Assembly: GCF_003573915.1 (NCBI RefSeq)
Contig: NZ_AP014608.1
Coordinates: 546,001 to 610,000, forward strand
Direction: 5' to 3'
DNA from: Blattabacterium cuenoti STAT
GTDB taxonomy: Bacteria > Bacteroidota > Bacteroidia > Flavobacteriales > Blattabacteriaceae
DNA: 64,000 nucleotides
Part shown: one piece after another, positions 28,801 through 37,806 of the stretch
Numbering within the stretch: the first letter of the stretch is position 1
Layout: each line of letters begins with the position of its first letter
Notes under the pieces: model-generated
Database searches by the model: none
Told to the model about the DNA's origin: nothing
The model's input: only the letters and a program-made list of their open reading frames with translations
Position numbers and translations under genes: made by a program

Positions 28801-31441
28801 AATTATTAACTCTATATTAAAAAATTTAAATTATAAAACTGTTTTTATATCAAAAGATTCTAATATTATAGAATATATTAAGAATAAATATAGTTCAAAA
28901 TTTAGTACCGAAGTTAAATTTTTTACAATAGAGGAATTTTTTGAAATTATTTCTGGACTAAAAATTTTAGACTATCATTCAATATTACTTTATTTTTTTT
29001 CTATTTTAAAAAAGGATGATTTTTCTATAGAGGAAAAATCCTACGATTTTTTTGATTGGGGACCTAAAATATTAAATAATTTTCAGAATATGGATTTTAA
29101 TATGGTCAATGTTGAAGATTTTTTTTCTTCTGTTATTTCTACAGAAAGGATAAATAAGTGGACTCTTGAATTTTTTCCCCAAAAAAAAACTTTTTTTTGG
29201 GAAAAAATTCAAGAGTCCTATTATACTTTACAATCTCAACTTTTAAAAAAAGGATTCTCTTATCATGGAATGCTTTTCAAAAAAGCTATCTCTTGTTTAG
29301 ATTCTTTTTTATCTAAAAATTTAGATACAAAAATTGTATTATTTCTTGTTCAAAATATTGCATTTTTAAATCAATGTGAAAAAATTTTTACCAAAAAAAT
29401 TATTCAAACAGGATTAGTATACGATTTATGTGCAAAAAATATTTCAATTTTTACTTTAAATTCTTTAAATGAAAAAAATATTTCGAATTCAAAAATACCT
29501 TTACAAAATGAAAATTTAAAAATAATTGGTGTTTCAAAAGAAATAGAACAAGTGAAAATTGTAAAGAACATTATATGCAAATTGATAAAAGAAAATCAAA
29601 AACCTAATAAAATACTCATAATTCCCGGAGACCAAAATTTGACTATGCCATTGGCATATTCTATAAAAAAATTAGGAATTGGTATATTTTTTAATATAGA
29701 TTTTCCATTGAATAATATTCCTATTTATTATACTTTTTATTCTATATTCCAACTATTATTAAAAAAAAATAAATTCAAAAAATTTATTAAAAAAGATGTA
29801 ATCAAAGTTTTATCTAATGGATATATACAAAAATTTTTTTTAAAAAAAAATCTAATTTTAAAAAAGCTAAATATAGAAAATGATTCGGATTTTGTTTTCG
29901 ACAATACAATAAAAAAATATTTATATAGAAATGACTTGTCGATTATTTTTGAAATCAAAACTAATGATATCAAAATGATTCTTGCAAGTCTTATTAGTTT
30001 TATTAGAAAATTTAAAAATTTTTTTTTAAAAAATAGAAAAAAACATTTTTTAGAATTAAATTTTATTTCTAAACTAGAATTTTATATACAAAAATTAAAG
30101 ATTATAGTTAGAAAAACTAAAAATTTATCTTTAAAGATAAATGATATTTTTAATATATATGAACAATTTTCTCATACAAAAAATATACGATATATACATA
30201 AAAATAGAAGAGGATTGTATATTACAGGCTTTACAGATATTTTTTTAGAAAATTTTGATGTTGTGATTATTACTTCTTTTAATGAGGGAGTGATTCCTAG
30301 AAATTATAATGATAAAGATTCTTGTTTTATTCCCTTTGAAAAAGAAAAAAAATTACAGAATAATTTTAACGAAAATTTTTATTTTCATCATTTAACGAGA
30401 ATTGTTCAATTTTCAAAAAAAACATATTTAATATATAAAGATCAACCAGACGAGATTAATTCTGGAGAAAGAAGTCGCTTTATTCATAGAATAGAAATAA
30501 ATTCCAAAATTCCGATAGAAAAAATAAAAAAACCATTTTTTCCTATAAATTCAAAAAGACTTCCTATTGTAATTAATAAAACTAAATCTATAATTCAATG
30601 TTTACATAAACTAATCAATAAAGGATTATCCCCTTCTTCTATTCATTTATATAATTATAATCCTCTTTTATTTTATTATAAGAAAATTCTTAATTTAAAG
30701 GATCCAGAAAAAATATCTCACAAAAAAAAAATAGGAAAAATTATTCATAAAATATTAAAAATTTTATATGATCCCATAAAAGAAAATTTGATAACTATTG
30801 ATTCTATTCATAAAATGAAAAAAAATTATGAATCTATCATAAAAAAAGTTTTTTTAGAAAAAAAAGAAATCATTGAAGGAAATAACATGTTTTTTTATTG
30901 TATTATAAAAAATTATGTAAAAAATTTTATTTCATGGGATGAAAAATTTATTAGACATGGACATAAAATTTTTATAAGAGAAATAGAAAAAAAAGCATAT
31001 GCAATATTAAACATAGGATCAAAAAAAATAAAATTACACGGAATTATAGATCGTATAGATGAATACGATGGAAAGATTCGTATTCTTGATTATAAAATTG
31101 GATATTCAAGAATTAAAAAAATCAATATTTCTTTAAAAAATATTGAAAATATTTTTTATGATAAAAATTATGTAAATACCATGCAATTATTAATTTATGT
31201 TTATTTATGGTTTCAATCTTCTATCTTTAAAAAAAAGAGTAAAAACAAATCTCCTATCATAGGAATTATTTCTCCAGAAATGAATGGAAATATATTACAA
31301 ATTCCTATTATAAATATTTTTCCTATTCAAAAAATAGATATTACATATGAAGATTATAAAATAAACGTTCTACCATTTCTTAAAAAAAGAATTTTTGATC
31401 TTCTAGATCCTAATATTCCAATTATAGAAAAAATTTATTGA
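28781..31441 (+). CDS. AddB-like PD-(D/E)XK nuclease family protein
   Basis: An 886-residue protein of the AddB/RexB-like class found in Bacteroidetes. The N-terminal two thirds resembles an inactivated UvrD-like helicase with no Walker A motif I can find. The C-terminal part is a RecB-family nuclease: SPSSIHLYNYNPLLFYYKKI, GKIIHKILKILY, and the catalytic GIIDRIDEYDGKIRILDYKIG (Asp, then Asp-Tyr-Lys). It would act with an AddA helicase in double-strand break repair; no addA is in the window. The start is a GTG overlapping ribF by 20 nt. A long perfect hairpin lies at 29160-29218. Convergent overlap of 7 nt with leuB. Confidence 0.8.
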   Translation: MKKKLDKIINSILKNLNYKTVFISKDSNIIEYIKNKYSSKFSTEVKFFTIEEFFEIISGLKILDYHSILLYFFSILKKDDFSIEEKSYDFFDWGPKILNNFQNMDFNMVNVEDFFSSVISTERINKWTLEFFPQKKTFFWEKIQESYYTLQSQLLKKGFSYHGMLFKKAISCLDSFLSKNLDTKIVLFLVQNIAFLNQCEKIFTKKIIQTGLVYDLCAKNISIFTLNSLNEKNISNSKIPLQNENLKIIGVSKEIEQVKIVKNIICKLIKENQKPNKILIIPGDQNLTMPLAYSIKKLGIGIFFNIDFPLNNIPIYYTFYSIFQLLLKKNKFKKFIKKDVIKVLSNGYIQKFFLKKNLILKKLNIENDSDFVFDNTIKKYLYRNDLSIIFEIKTNDIKMILASLISFIRKFKNFFLKNRKKHFLELNFISKLEFYIQKLKIIVRKTKNLSLKINDIFNIYEQFSHTKNIRYIHKNRRGLYITGFTDIFLENFDVVIITSFNEGVIPRNYNDKDSCFIPFEKEKKLQNNFNENFYFHHLTRIVQFSKKTYLIYKDQPDEINSGERSRFIHRIEINSKIPIEKIKKPFFPINSKRLPIVINKTKSIIQCLHKLINKGLSPSSIHLYNYNPLLFYYKKILNLKDPEKISHKKKIGKIIHKILKILYDPIKENLITIDSIHKMKKNYESIIKKVFLEKKEIIEGNNMFFYCIIKNYVKNFISWDEKFIRHGHKIFIREIEKKAYAILNIGSKKIKLHGIIDRIDEYDGKIRILDYKIGYSRIKKINISLKNIENIFYDKNYVNTMQLLIYVYLWFQSSIFKKKSKNKSPIIGIISPEMNGNILQIPIINIFPIQKIDITYEDYKINVLPFLKKRIFDLLDPNIPIIEKIY
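29160..29218. repeat. 20-bp perfect inverted repeat inside the AddB-like gene
   Basis: The arm 29160-29179 (starting GGACTCTTGAA, then T6 and CCC) is the exact reverse complement of 29199-29218. The 19-nt middle is C, nine A, C and eight T, and can itself pair for eight more A-T pairs. The whole structure is in frame within the coding sequence, encoding about residues 127-146. Confidence 0.9.
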
Positions 31442-32493
31442 TGAATAATATATTTTTTTATATAATCTCCTACCTCTTCAGTAGTAGAGGATAACTTTGA
31501 ATCGATAATATCTGGTGTACAGATTTCTTTTTCAATAGAATCTTTTACAGCTTCTTCTAAAAGATTTTTTTCCCTATACATACCAAAATATTCTAACATC
31601 ATAGAACCTGAAAGAATACAACCCAAGGGGTTTGCAATATTTTTTCCTTCTGCTTGAGGATAAGATCCATGTATAGGTTCAAACATAGATTTATCATCTC
31701 CTATAGATGCCGAAGGAAGCAAACCTAAAGAACTTGTTAAAACACTTGATTCTTCCGAAAGAATATCTCCAAACATATTATCCGTTAATATGATATCAAA
31801 TTTTTTAGGATTCATAATAATTTGCATAGATGCATTATCTATATATAAAAAATCTAAATCAATACTTGGATAATCTAATGAAATTTTTTTAATAACTTCT
31901 CTCCATAATCTAGATGTTTCTAATACATTAGCTTTATCCACTAATGTTACTTTTTTTTTACGAAAAAGAGCAGCTTTAAAAGCTTTTTCTCCAATTTTTT
32001 CAATTTCTTTTTTAGAATAAATACAATGATCATAAGCTTTATCTCCATTTTTATAACGACCTTTTTCTCCAAAATAAACGCCTCCCGTTAATTCACGATA
32101 TATAATAAAATCAACATTATTTAATAATTCCTTCTTTATAGGAGATTTATCTAGTTTAGGAAAGATGGATATAGGACGAATGTTACAATATAAATTCATT
32201 TTTTTTCTTAGTTTTAATAATCCATCTTCAGGTCTCATTCCCTTTGGATTATGATCATATTTAGGATCTCCTATACAACCAAATAAAACAGCATCTGCTT
32301 TTAAACAATGATTTATGGTTTCTTCTGGCATAGGATCTCCAAATTTTTCTATAGCTTTAGATCCAGCTAATAAATTTTTATAATGAAATTTATGCCCATA
32401 TTTTTTGGCTATAGAATTTAATACTTTTATGGTTTGTTTGATCACTTCAGGACCTATACCATCTCCTTCTATTATAGAAATACTTTTTATCAT
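31435..32493 (-). CDS. leuB: 3-isopropylmalate dehydrogenase
   Basis: Oxidative decarboxylation of 3-isopropylmalate to 2-oxoisocaproate, using NAD. The 352-residue protein starts IIEGDGIGPEVIKQT; the substrate Arg region (LLKLRKKMNLYCNIRPI), RELTGGVYFG, catalytic Lys in VDKANVL, TDNMFGDILSEESS and EPIHGSYPQAEGKNIANP are all intact. It is the last gene of leuACDB, starting 4 nt inside the end of leuD (ATGA overlap). Its 3' end overlaps the convergent AddB-like gene by 7 nt. Confidence 0.97.
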   Translation of the reverse strand: MIKSISIIEGDGIGPEVIKQTIKVLNSIAKKYGHKFHYKNLLAGSKAIEKFGDPMPEETINHCLKADAVLFGCIGDPKYDHNPKGMRPEDGLLKLRKKMNLYCNIRPISIFPKLDKSPIKKELLNNVDFIIYRELTGGVYFGEKGRYKNGDKAYDHCIYSKKEIEKIGEKAFKAALFRKKKVTLVDKANVLETSRLWREVIKKISLDYPSIDLDFLYIDNASMQIIMNPKKFDIILTDNMFGDILSEESSVLTSSLGLLPSASIGDDKSMFEPIHGSYPQAEGKNIANPLGCILSGSMMLEYFGMYREKNLLEEAVKDSIEKEICTPDIIDSKLSSTTEEVGDYIKKYIIHQ

Positions 32494-33089
32494 ATTAAAA
32501 AAAATTTCCTATTTTTTTCAAAATTTTTTACATCATCTTTAATAGAAATTAAAAAATCTATATCATCAGATCCATTAATAAAACAATTTTTTTTATATGG
32601 ATGGATATAGAATTTTTCTAATTCTCCTGTTTTTAGGTTTATTACCTTTTGATTAATTAAATCAACTTTTATCCTGGTTTTAGGATCGTTTTCAACTGTA
32701 TAAAATAATTTTTTTAAAAAACATTCGGGTACTTCTACAGTTAGTAATCCATTGTTTAATGCGTTTTCTTTAAAAATATCAGCAAAAAAACTAGATATGA
32801 TTACCCTAAATCCATAATCAAAAATAGCCCATACAGCATGTTCACGACTAGACCCACAACCAAAATTTTTTCCTGATAAAAGAATTTTTCCATGAAAATT
32901 AGAATTATTTAATATAAATTTTTTATTTAAGGATCCATCTTTTTGATGACGCCAATCCATAAAAATATTTTTTACACATTCTTCACGTCTAATCTCTTTT
33001 AAAAAACGAGAAGGTATAATTTGATCCGTATCTACATCTTCTATAGGTAATGGAATAGCCTGACTAATTAGCATCGTAAATTTTTTCAT
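32490..33089 (-). CDS. leuD: 3-isopropylmalate dehydratase small subunit
   Basis: Small (swivel) subunit of isopropylmalate isomerase, 199 residues. The key motif GKNFGCGSSREHAVWAI and the early PIEDVDTDQIIPSRFL are present. It completes the LeuC iron-sulfur enzyme that isomerises 2- to 3-isopropylmalate. It overlaps leuC by 26 nt at the start and leuB by 4 nt at the end, so the operon is tightly coupled. The ATG at 33089 fits; the internal ATG at 33077 is also possible and would shorten the protein by four residues. Confidence 0.96.
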   Translation of the reverse strand: MKKFTMLISQAIPLPIEDVDTDQIIPSRFLKEIRREECVKNIFMDWRHQKDGSLNKKFILNNSNFHGKILLSGKNFGCGSSREHAVWAIFDYGFRVIISSFFADIFKENALNNGLLTVEVPECFLKKLFYTVENDPKTRIKVDLINQKVINLKTGELEKFYIHPYKKNCFINGSDDIDFLISIKDDVKNFEKNRKFFLI

Positions 33090-34467
33090 GAATATATTTA
33101 TTAATATCTACAATTTTACCTTTAATAGCTATAATAGCTGCAGTTAAGGGACTAACAAGTAAAGTACGAGATCCCGTCCCTTGTCTTCCTTCAAAATTCC
33201 TATTAGATGTAGAAACGCAATATTCTCCTGAAGGAATTTTATCTTCATTCATTCCTAAACAAGCAGAACATCCTGGTTGACGAAAATCAAATCCAGAGTC
33301 TTTAAAAATCTTATCTAATCCTTCTTTTTCAGCTTGTTTAACAACTTGATTTGATCCAGGAACAATCATTACTTGTACATGATCCGCTTTTTTTTTTCCT
33401 TTTATTATAGATGCTACTAATCTTAAATCTTCTATTCTAGAATTAGTACAACTCCCTATAAAAATGTAATTTATCATTTTTCCTATCAAAGATTCACCTA
33501 TTGATAACCCCATATAATATATAGATTTATGATCTATATTTATTTTAGGAATTTTCTCATATATCTTAATTGCCGTTCCAGGGTTTGTTCCATATGTTAT
33601 CATAGGTTCAATATCTTCAGCATCTAATACATATTCTTGATCAAATACTGTATTATTATCGGTTTTTAAAGTTTTCCAATATTCTATGATTTTTTTTTTT
33701 TTTATTTTTTCCAATGTTTGGAACATCTTTCTTTTTCTTACATAATCAAAAGTAATTTTATCTGGAGCGATTAATCCACCTTTTGCTCCCATTTCAATAC
33801 TCATATTACAAATTGTCATTCTTCCTTCCATACTCATTTTTTTAATAGTGGTACCTGTATATTCTATAAAAAAACCAACTCCAGCATTCACTCCTAATTT
33901 TGATATGATATACAAAATTGCATCTTTTGGAGTTACTCCTTTTTTTAAATATCCATTTAATTGAATTTTCATTTGTTTAGGTTTAGATAACAATAAACAT
34001 TGACTAGCCATAACCATGGTAATTTGACTGGTTCCAATTCCAAATGCTATGCTGCCAAAAGCACCATGAGTAGAAGTATGACTATCTCCACAAACTATGG
34101 TCATTCCAGGTAAAGTATAACCTAATTCAGGACCAATTACATGAACTATTCCATTATTTTTATTTCCTAATCCATATAATTTGATTCCATATTTATTGCA
34201 ATTATCTGTTAATAAGTTAATTTGTCTTCTAGATAAAGAATCCGAAATAGGCAAATGTTGATTAATTGTAGGAACGTTATGATCCACTGTTGCTATGATT
34301 TGATTAGGGTTAAAAATAGATAAATTTCTTTTTTTTAACTCTGAAAATGCTTGTGAACTAGTTACTTCATGTATATAATGTCTATCTACATAAAGAACAT
34401 ATATTTCATTTTCTAGTTTTTTAATAATATGTTCTTCCCAAATTTTATCAAATAATGATTTTGCCAT
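33064..34467 (-). CDS. leuC: 3-isopropylmalate dehydratase large subunit
   Basis: Aconitase-like large subunit, 467 residues, carrying a 4Fe-4S cluster. The cluster cysteines are visible in IFIGSCTNSRIEDL and in RQPGCSACLGMNEDK. VCGDSHTSTHGAFGSIAFGIG and SNRNFEGRQGTGSRTLLVSP are further signatures. It pairs with LeuD encoded just downstream. A run of 14 A on the coding strand (33690-33703) encodes part of KIKKKKIIEYW and keeps the frame, but is a likely slippage site. leuA ends 2 nt upstream. Confidence 0.97.
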   Translation of the reverse strand: MAKSLFDKIWEEHIIKKLENEIYVLYVDRHYIHEVTSSQAFSELKKRNLSIFNPNQIIATVDHNVPTINQHLPISDSLSRRQINLLTDNCNKYGIKLYGLGNKNNGIVHVIGPELGYTLPGMTIVCGDSHTSTHGAFGSIAFGIGTSQITMVMASQCLLLSKPKQMKIQLNGYLKKGVTPKDAILYIISKLGVNAGVGFFIEYTGTTIKKMSMEGRMTICNMSIEMGAKGGLIAPDKITFDYVRKRKMFQTLEKIKKKKIIEYWKTLKTDNNTVFDQEYVLDAEDIEPMITYGTNPGTAIKIYEKIPKINIDHKSIYYMGLSIGESLIGKMINYIFIGSCTNSRIEDLRLVASIIKGKKKADHVQVMIVPGSNQVVKQAEKEGLDKIFKDSGFDFRQPGCSACLGMNEDKIPSGEYCVSTSNRNFEGRQGTGSRTLLVSPLTAAIIAIKGKIVDINKYIHEKIYDAN

Positions 34468-34469
34468 CG

Positions 34470-35702
34470 TTATAGAACGTTAATTATTCTATTATTTTTC
34501 GTGTTATGATTTTTATTCAAAATTTTATTATTATTTATTTCATTACTGTTTAAATTAGCTTTTTCTAATATTGCTTTTAATTCCATATCAGTAATTTCTT
34601 TATTTTCATCTGCATACTTTATAAAAATGGAATAAACTAAATCCAAAAAATTTTTTTTCAAGAAGAATCCCAATTTTTTATATCGATAATCTAAAGCGGC
34701 TCTTCCACTTCTAGCTGTAAGGATTATTGATGATTGATCTATTCCAATATCTTTTGGATTAATACTCTCATAAGTTTCTCTTTTTTTTATGATTCCATCT
34801 TGATGGATTCCAGAAGAATGAGAAAAAGCATTAATTCCTACTATAGCTTTATTGAATTGTACTTTCATTCCCGTACATTTTGATACCAAATGACTTGCAG
34901 AAGAAATCAATTTTGTATTAATTTTAGTAAATAAATTTAAATGGGGTTTTTGTTTAATAATCATAACAATTTCTTCTAGAGAAGTATTTCCTGCTCTTTC
35001 TCCAATTCCATTAATTGTACATTCTACTTGTTTCGCTCCATTCGTAATGCCAGCTAATGAATTAGCTGTAGCTAGTCCTAAATCATTATGACAATGAGTT
35101 GATAATATAATTTTATGAATTCCTTTTACATTTTCTTTTAAAAAACGTATTTTATATCCATATTCTTCTGGTAAACAATATCCTGTAGTATCAGGAACAT
35201 TAATAACTGTTGCTCCATATTTGATTACATTTTCACAAATTTTTGCTAAAAATTCATTTTCTGTACGTCCTGCATCTTCTGCATAAAACTCTACATCTTC
35301 TACATATTTTTTTGCATGTTTCACAGCATAAATCGCTCTTTCTATAATTTTTTCCGGAGTGCTATTAAATTTATAGCGAATATGATAATAAGAAGTTCCT
35401 ATTCCAGTATGAATTCTCGGAAATTTAGCATATTTTAATGCTAACCCTGCAATTTCTATATCTTTTTCTACGGCCCTAGATAAGGCGCAAATTATTGTAT
35501 TTGAAACTGATTTACAAATTTTTTGAACAGATTGATAGTCTCCTGGACTTGAAATAGGAAAACCAGCTTCAATCACATCTACTCCTAAATATTCTAACTT
35601 TTTAGCAATTTTTACTTTATCTTTAGTGTTCAATTTACACCCTGGAACCTGTTCTCCATCTCGCAAAGTCGTATCAAAAATATGTATTCTATTTTTTTCC
35701 AT
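34470..35702 (-). CDS. leuA: 2-isopropylmalate synthase, short form
   Basis: First committed step of leucine synthesis, condensing acetyl-CoA with 2-oxoisovalerate. The TIM-barrel catalytic part is complete: [16 protein letters not shown] at the N-terminus, [12 protein letters not shown], and metal ligands in [18 protein letters not shown]. The protein has 410 residues against about 520 for LeuA with a full leucine-binding regulatory domain; what follows the barrel and linker is a short Asn/Lys-rich tail. Feedback control by leucine may therefore be lost, though short LeuA forms also occur in free-living relatives. First gene of leuACDB; a TAGTTTTG box (minus strand, 35722-35729) lies 19 nt upstream. 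Confidence 0.94.
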   Translation of the reverse strand: MEKNRIHIFDTTLRDGEQVPGCKLNTKDKVKIAKKLEYLGVDVIEAGFPISSPGDYQSVQKICKSVSNTIICALSRAVEKDIEIAGLALKYAKFPRIHTGIGTSYYHIRYKFNSTPEKIIERAIYAVKHAKKYVEDVEFYAEDAGRTENEFLAKICENVIKYGATVINVPDTTGYCLPEEYGYKIRFLKENVKGIHKIILSTHCHNDLGLATANSLAGITNGAKQVECTINGIGERAGNTSLEEIVMIIKQKPHLNLFTKINTKLISSASHLVSKCTGMKVQFNKAIVGINAFSHSSGIHQDGIIKKRETYESINPKDIGIDQSSIILTARSGRAALDYRYKKLGFFLKKNFLDLVYSIFIKYADENKEITDMELKAILEKANLNSNEINNNKILNKNHNTKNNRIINVL

Positions 35703-35759
35703 ATTATTGGATAATTTTCATCAAAACTATTTTTTTTCAAAAAAAAATAGAAATAATTT

Positions 35760-35776
35760 ATTGTAATATTTACAAT
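35760..35776. repeat. 7-3-7 inverted repeat between leuA and a divergent gene
   Basis: ATTGTAA (35760-35766) and TTACAAT (35770-35776) are exact reverse complements around TAT. The site lies in the 139-nt divergent region between leuA and the gene at 35842. Its size and position fit an operator, but the region is extremely AT-rich, so chance is possible. Confidence 0.35.
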
Positions 35777-35841
35777 ACCTAATTAATAAAATTAATTTAT
35801 ATATTTCTATTAATCAAGTTAAATATCATTATAAAATTACA

Positions 35842-37395
35842 ATGTCTAATTCTAAATCAGATCATCTTTTTTTATTAATTCAAACTTTATCAAAATCTGA
35901 AAAAAGAAATTTTATACTTTATTCAAATCGAATAAAAAAAAATAAACATACTAAGTTTATGAAATTATTCGAAATCATGAGAAAAATGAATTTTTATGAC
36001 GAAAAAAAAATATTAAAAAATGTTCCCATTAAAAAAGAGCAATTATCTAATGTGAAAGCCCATTTATACAATCAAATATTGATTAGTCTAAAAAAAATAC
36101 AAAATACTGTAGAAAACTATGATATAAAAATTCGCGAATATTTAGATTTTTCTAAAATTTTATATAATAAAGGTTTATATATACAAAGTTTAAAATTATT
36201 AAAAAAAGCAAAAATAATTGCTAAATCATACGAATCTAATACCATTCTTTTAGAATTAATAGAATTTGAAAAAATGATAGAATCTCAACATATAACTAGA
36301 AGTCTTTATTCTAAAAATGTAGAATTATCCGAAGAATCAAAAGAATTAATTGAAAGAATTCAATGTAACAATACGTTATCTAGTCTATCTTTAGAATTGT
36401 ATGGTTTATATTTAAAAGTAGGATATGTTAGAAATGAAAAAGATAAAATATTTATAGAAACATATTTTCGAACAAATCTTCCAAAAATTGATATTAAAAA
36501 ACTTAGTTTTTATGAAAAATTATTTTTATATCAATCTCAAGTTTGGTATCATTATATCCGACAAGATTTTATTATGTGTTATAGATCATCTTATAAATGG
36601 ATTGAATTATTTCAAAATTATAAAAATGCAAAAAAAATGGCTCCTGTAAGCTATTTAAAAGGATATCATTATTTATTAGATTCTTTATTTTATTTGAATT
36701 ATTACTCAAAATTTATTCATGTCTTTCAACAATTCGAAAAAGAAATCCAAAATGGAGAAATATTGATAAATGAAAATACTAAAATGTTAATTTTTATGTA
36801 TACATACACTAACCGTATCAATAAACATTATATGGAAGGAAGTTTTTCGGAAGGAGTCAAAAAAGTAATTCCATTATTATTTATAGAACTTAATAAAATA
36901 TCTAACCGTATAGATTCTCATTATATTATGATTCTTTATTATAAAATTTCTTGTTTATATTTTGGAAGTGGAGATAATGAAAATACTATCCGGTATTTAT
37001 CCAAAATTATGGAAAATAAAAAAAAAAATTTACGACAAGATCTACAATGTTTTTCTAGACTTTTATATTTAATTGCGTGTTACGAAAGTGGATTAGATGA
37101 AAATATGGATCGAAAAATTCGATCTACATATAAATTTTTTATCCAAATGGATGATTGGTATGTTGTACAAAAAAAAATTATTCATTTTTTTAAAAACTTG
37201 GGAAATGTTTATCCACATCAAATTAAAAATCATTTTAAAAAATTAAAAGATCAATTAATAAAATATTATGACCATCCTTATGAAAAAAGGATTTTTCTGT
37301 ATTTAGATATTATTTCTTGGATAAATTCAAAAATAGAAAATAAACCTGTAGAATTAATTATAAAAGAAAAATTTATCAAAAGTAATAAAAAATAA
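35842..37395 (+). CDS. Conserved helical-repeat protein of unknown function
   Basis: A 517-residue protein I recognise only as a Bacteroidetes conserved hypothetical. It has no signal peptide or membrane helix. The opening SDHLFLLIQTLSKSEKRNFILY and following lysine-rich helices are typical of that family. The rest consists of repeated helices with TPR-like spacing (for example YNKGLYIQSLKLLKKAKIIAK and YYKISCLYFGSGDNENTIRYLSKI), suggesting a protein-binding scaffold in the cytoplasm. No catalytic motif is visible. It is divergent from leuA. Survival of a 1.5-kb gene in a reduced genome suggests a real role. Confidence 0.75.
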   Translation: MSNSKSDHLFLLIQTLSKSEKRNFILYSNRIKKNKHTKFMKLFEIMRKMNFYDEKKILKNVPIKKEQLSNVKAHLYNQILISLKKIQNTVENYDIKIREYLDFSKILYNKGLYIQSLKLLKKAKIIAKSYESNTILLELIEFEKMIESQHITRSLYSKNVELSEESKELIERIQCNNTLSSLSLELYGLYLKVGYVRNEKDKIFIETYFRTNLPKIDIKKLSFYEKLFLYQSQVWYHYIRQDFIMCYRSSYKWIELFQNYKNAKKMAPVSYLKGYHYLLDSLFYLNYYSKFIHVFQQFEKEIQNGEILINENTKMLIFMYTYTNRINKHYMEGSFSEGVKKVIPLLFIELNKISNRIDSHYIMILYYKISCLYFGSGDNENTIRYLSKIMENKKKNLRQDLQCFSRLLYLIACYESGLDENMDRKIRSTYKFFIQMDDWYVVQKKIIHFFKNLGNVYPHQIKNHFKKLKDQLIKYYDHPYEKRIFLYLDIISWINSKIENKPVELIIKEKFIKSNKK

Positions 37396-37404
37396 TTTAA
37401 AAAA

Positions 37405-37773
37405 TTAATTCAATAAAAATATAACTCTAAAAATAAGAATCATAAAATATGAAAAAATAAAATGAATGAAAGCTTTTAATAAAAAAGATAAATGTGAAAC
37501 ACCGTAACAATCGATAATTGAATAAAAAAAAACAAAAATACTGAAAAATAATTTCATTGTACTACATAACATATAAACATATGGAGAAATATATTTGTTT
37601 TTTTGTTTTATAAATAAATAGGACATGAAAAATAAACTATTTATAGGAAATAAAAAAATATATATTTTTAATATAAAAGGTAAATATATTTTAAAAAAAA
37701 TTGTATTGTAAATAATGTGAACTAAACTAAAAAAAAAAGTAAATAAATTGTACATTGCGATTTTTTTTATCAT
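37405..37773 (-). CDS. Small membrane protein, unknown function
   Basis: About 122 residues with four predicted membrane helices that fill nearly the whole protein, and a few lysines between. I place the start at ATG 37773 (MIKKIAMYNLFTFFF); an upstream in-frame TTG at 37812 would overlap tyrS. I do not recognise the family with confidence; small four-helix proteins of this kind (for example DUF6168) occur near ATP synthase genes in flavobacteria, but that context is absent. It lies convergent to the helical-repeat gene (9 nt gap) and divergent from tyrS (33 nt). Confidence 0.55.
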   Translation of the reverse strand: MIKKIAMYNLFTFFFSLVHIIYNTIFFKIYLPFILKIYIFLFPINSLFFMSYLFIKQKNKYISPYVYMLCSTMKLFFSIFVFFYSIIDCYGVSHLSFLLKAFIHFIFSYFMILIFRVIFLLN

Positions 37774-37806
37774 AATCAAATAATTTAAAATTACTATTAT
37801 TTTTTT

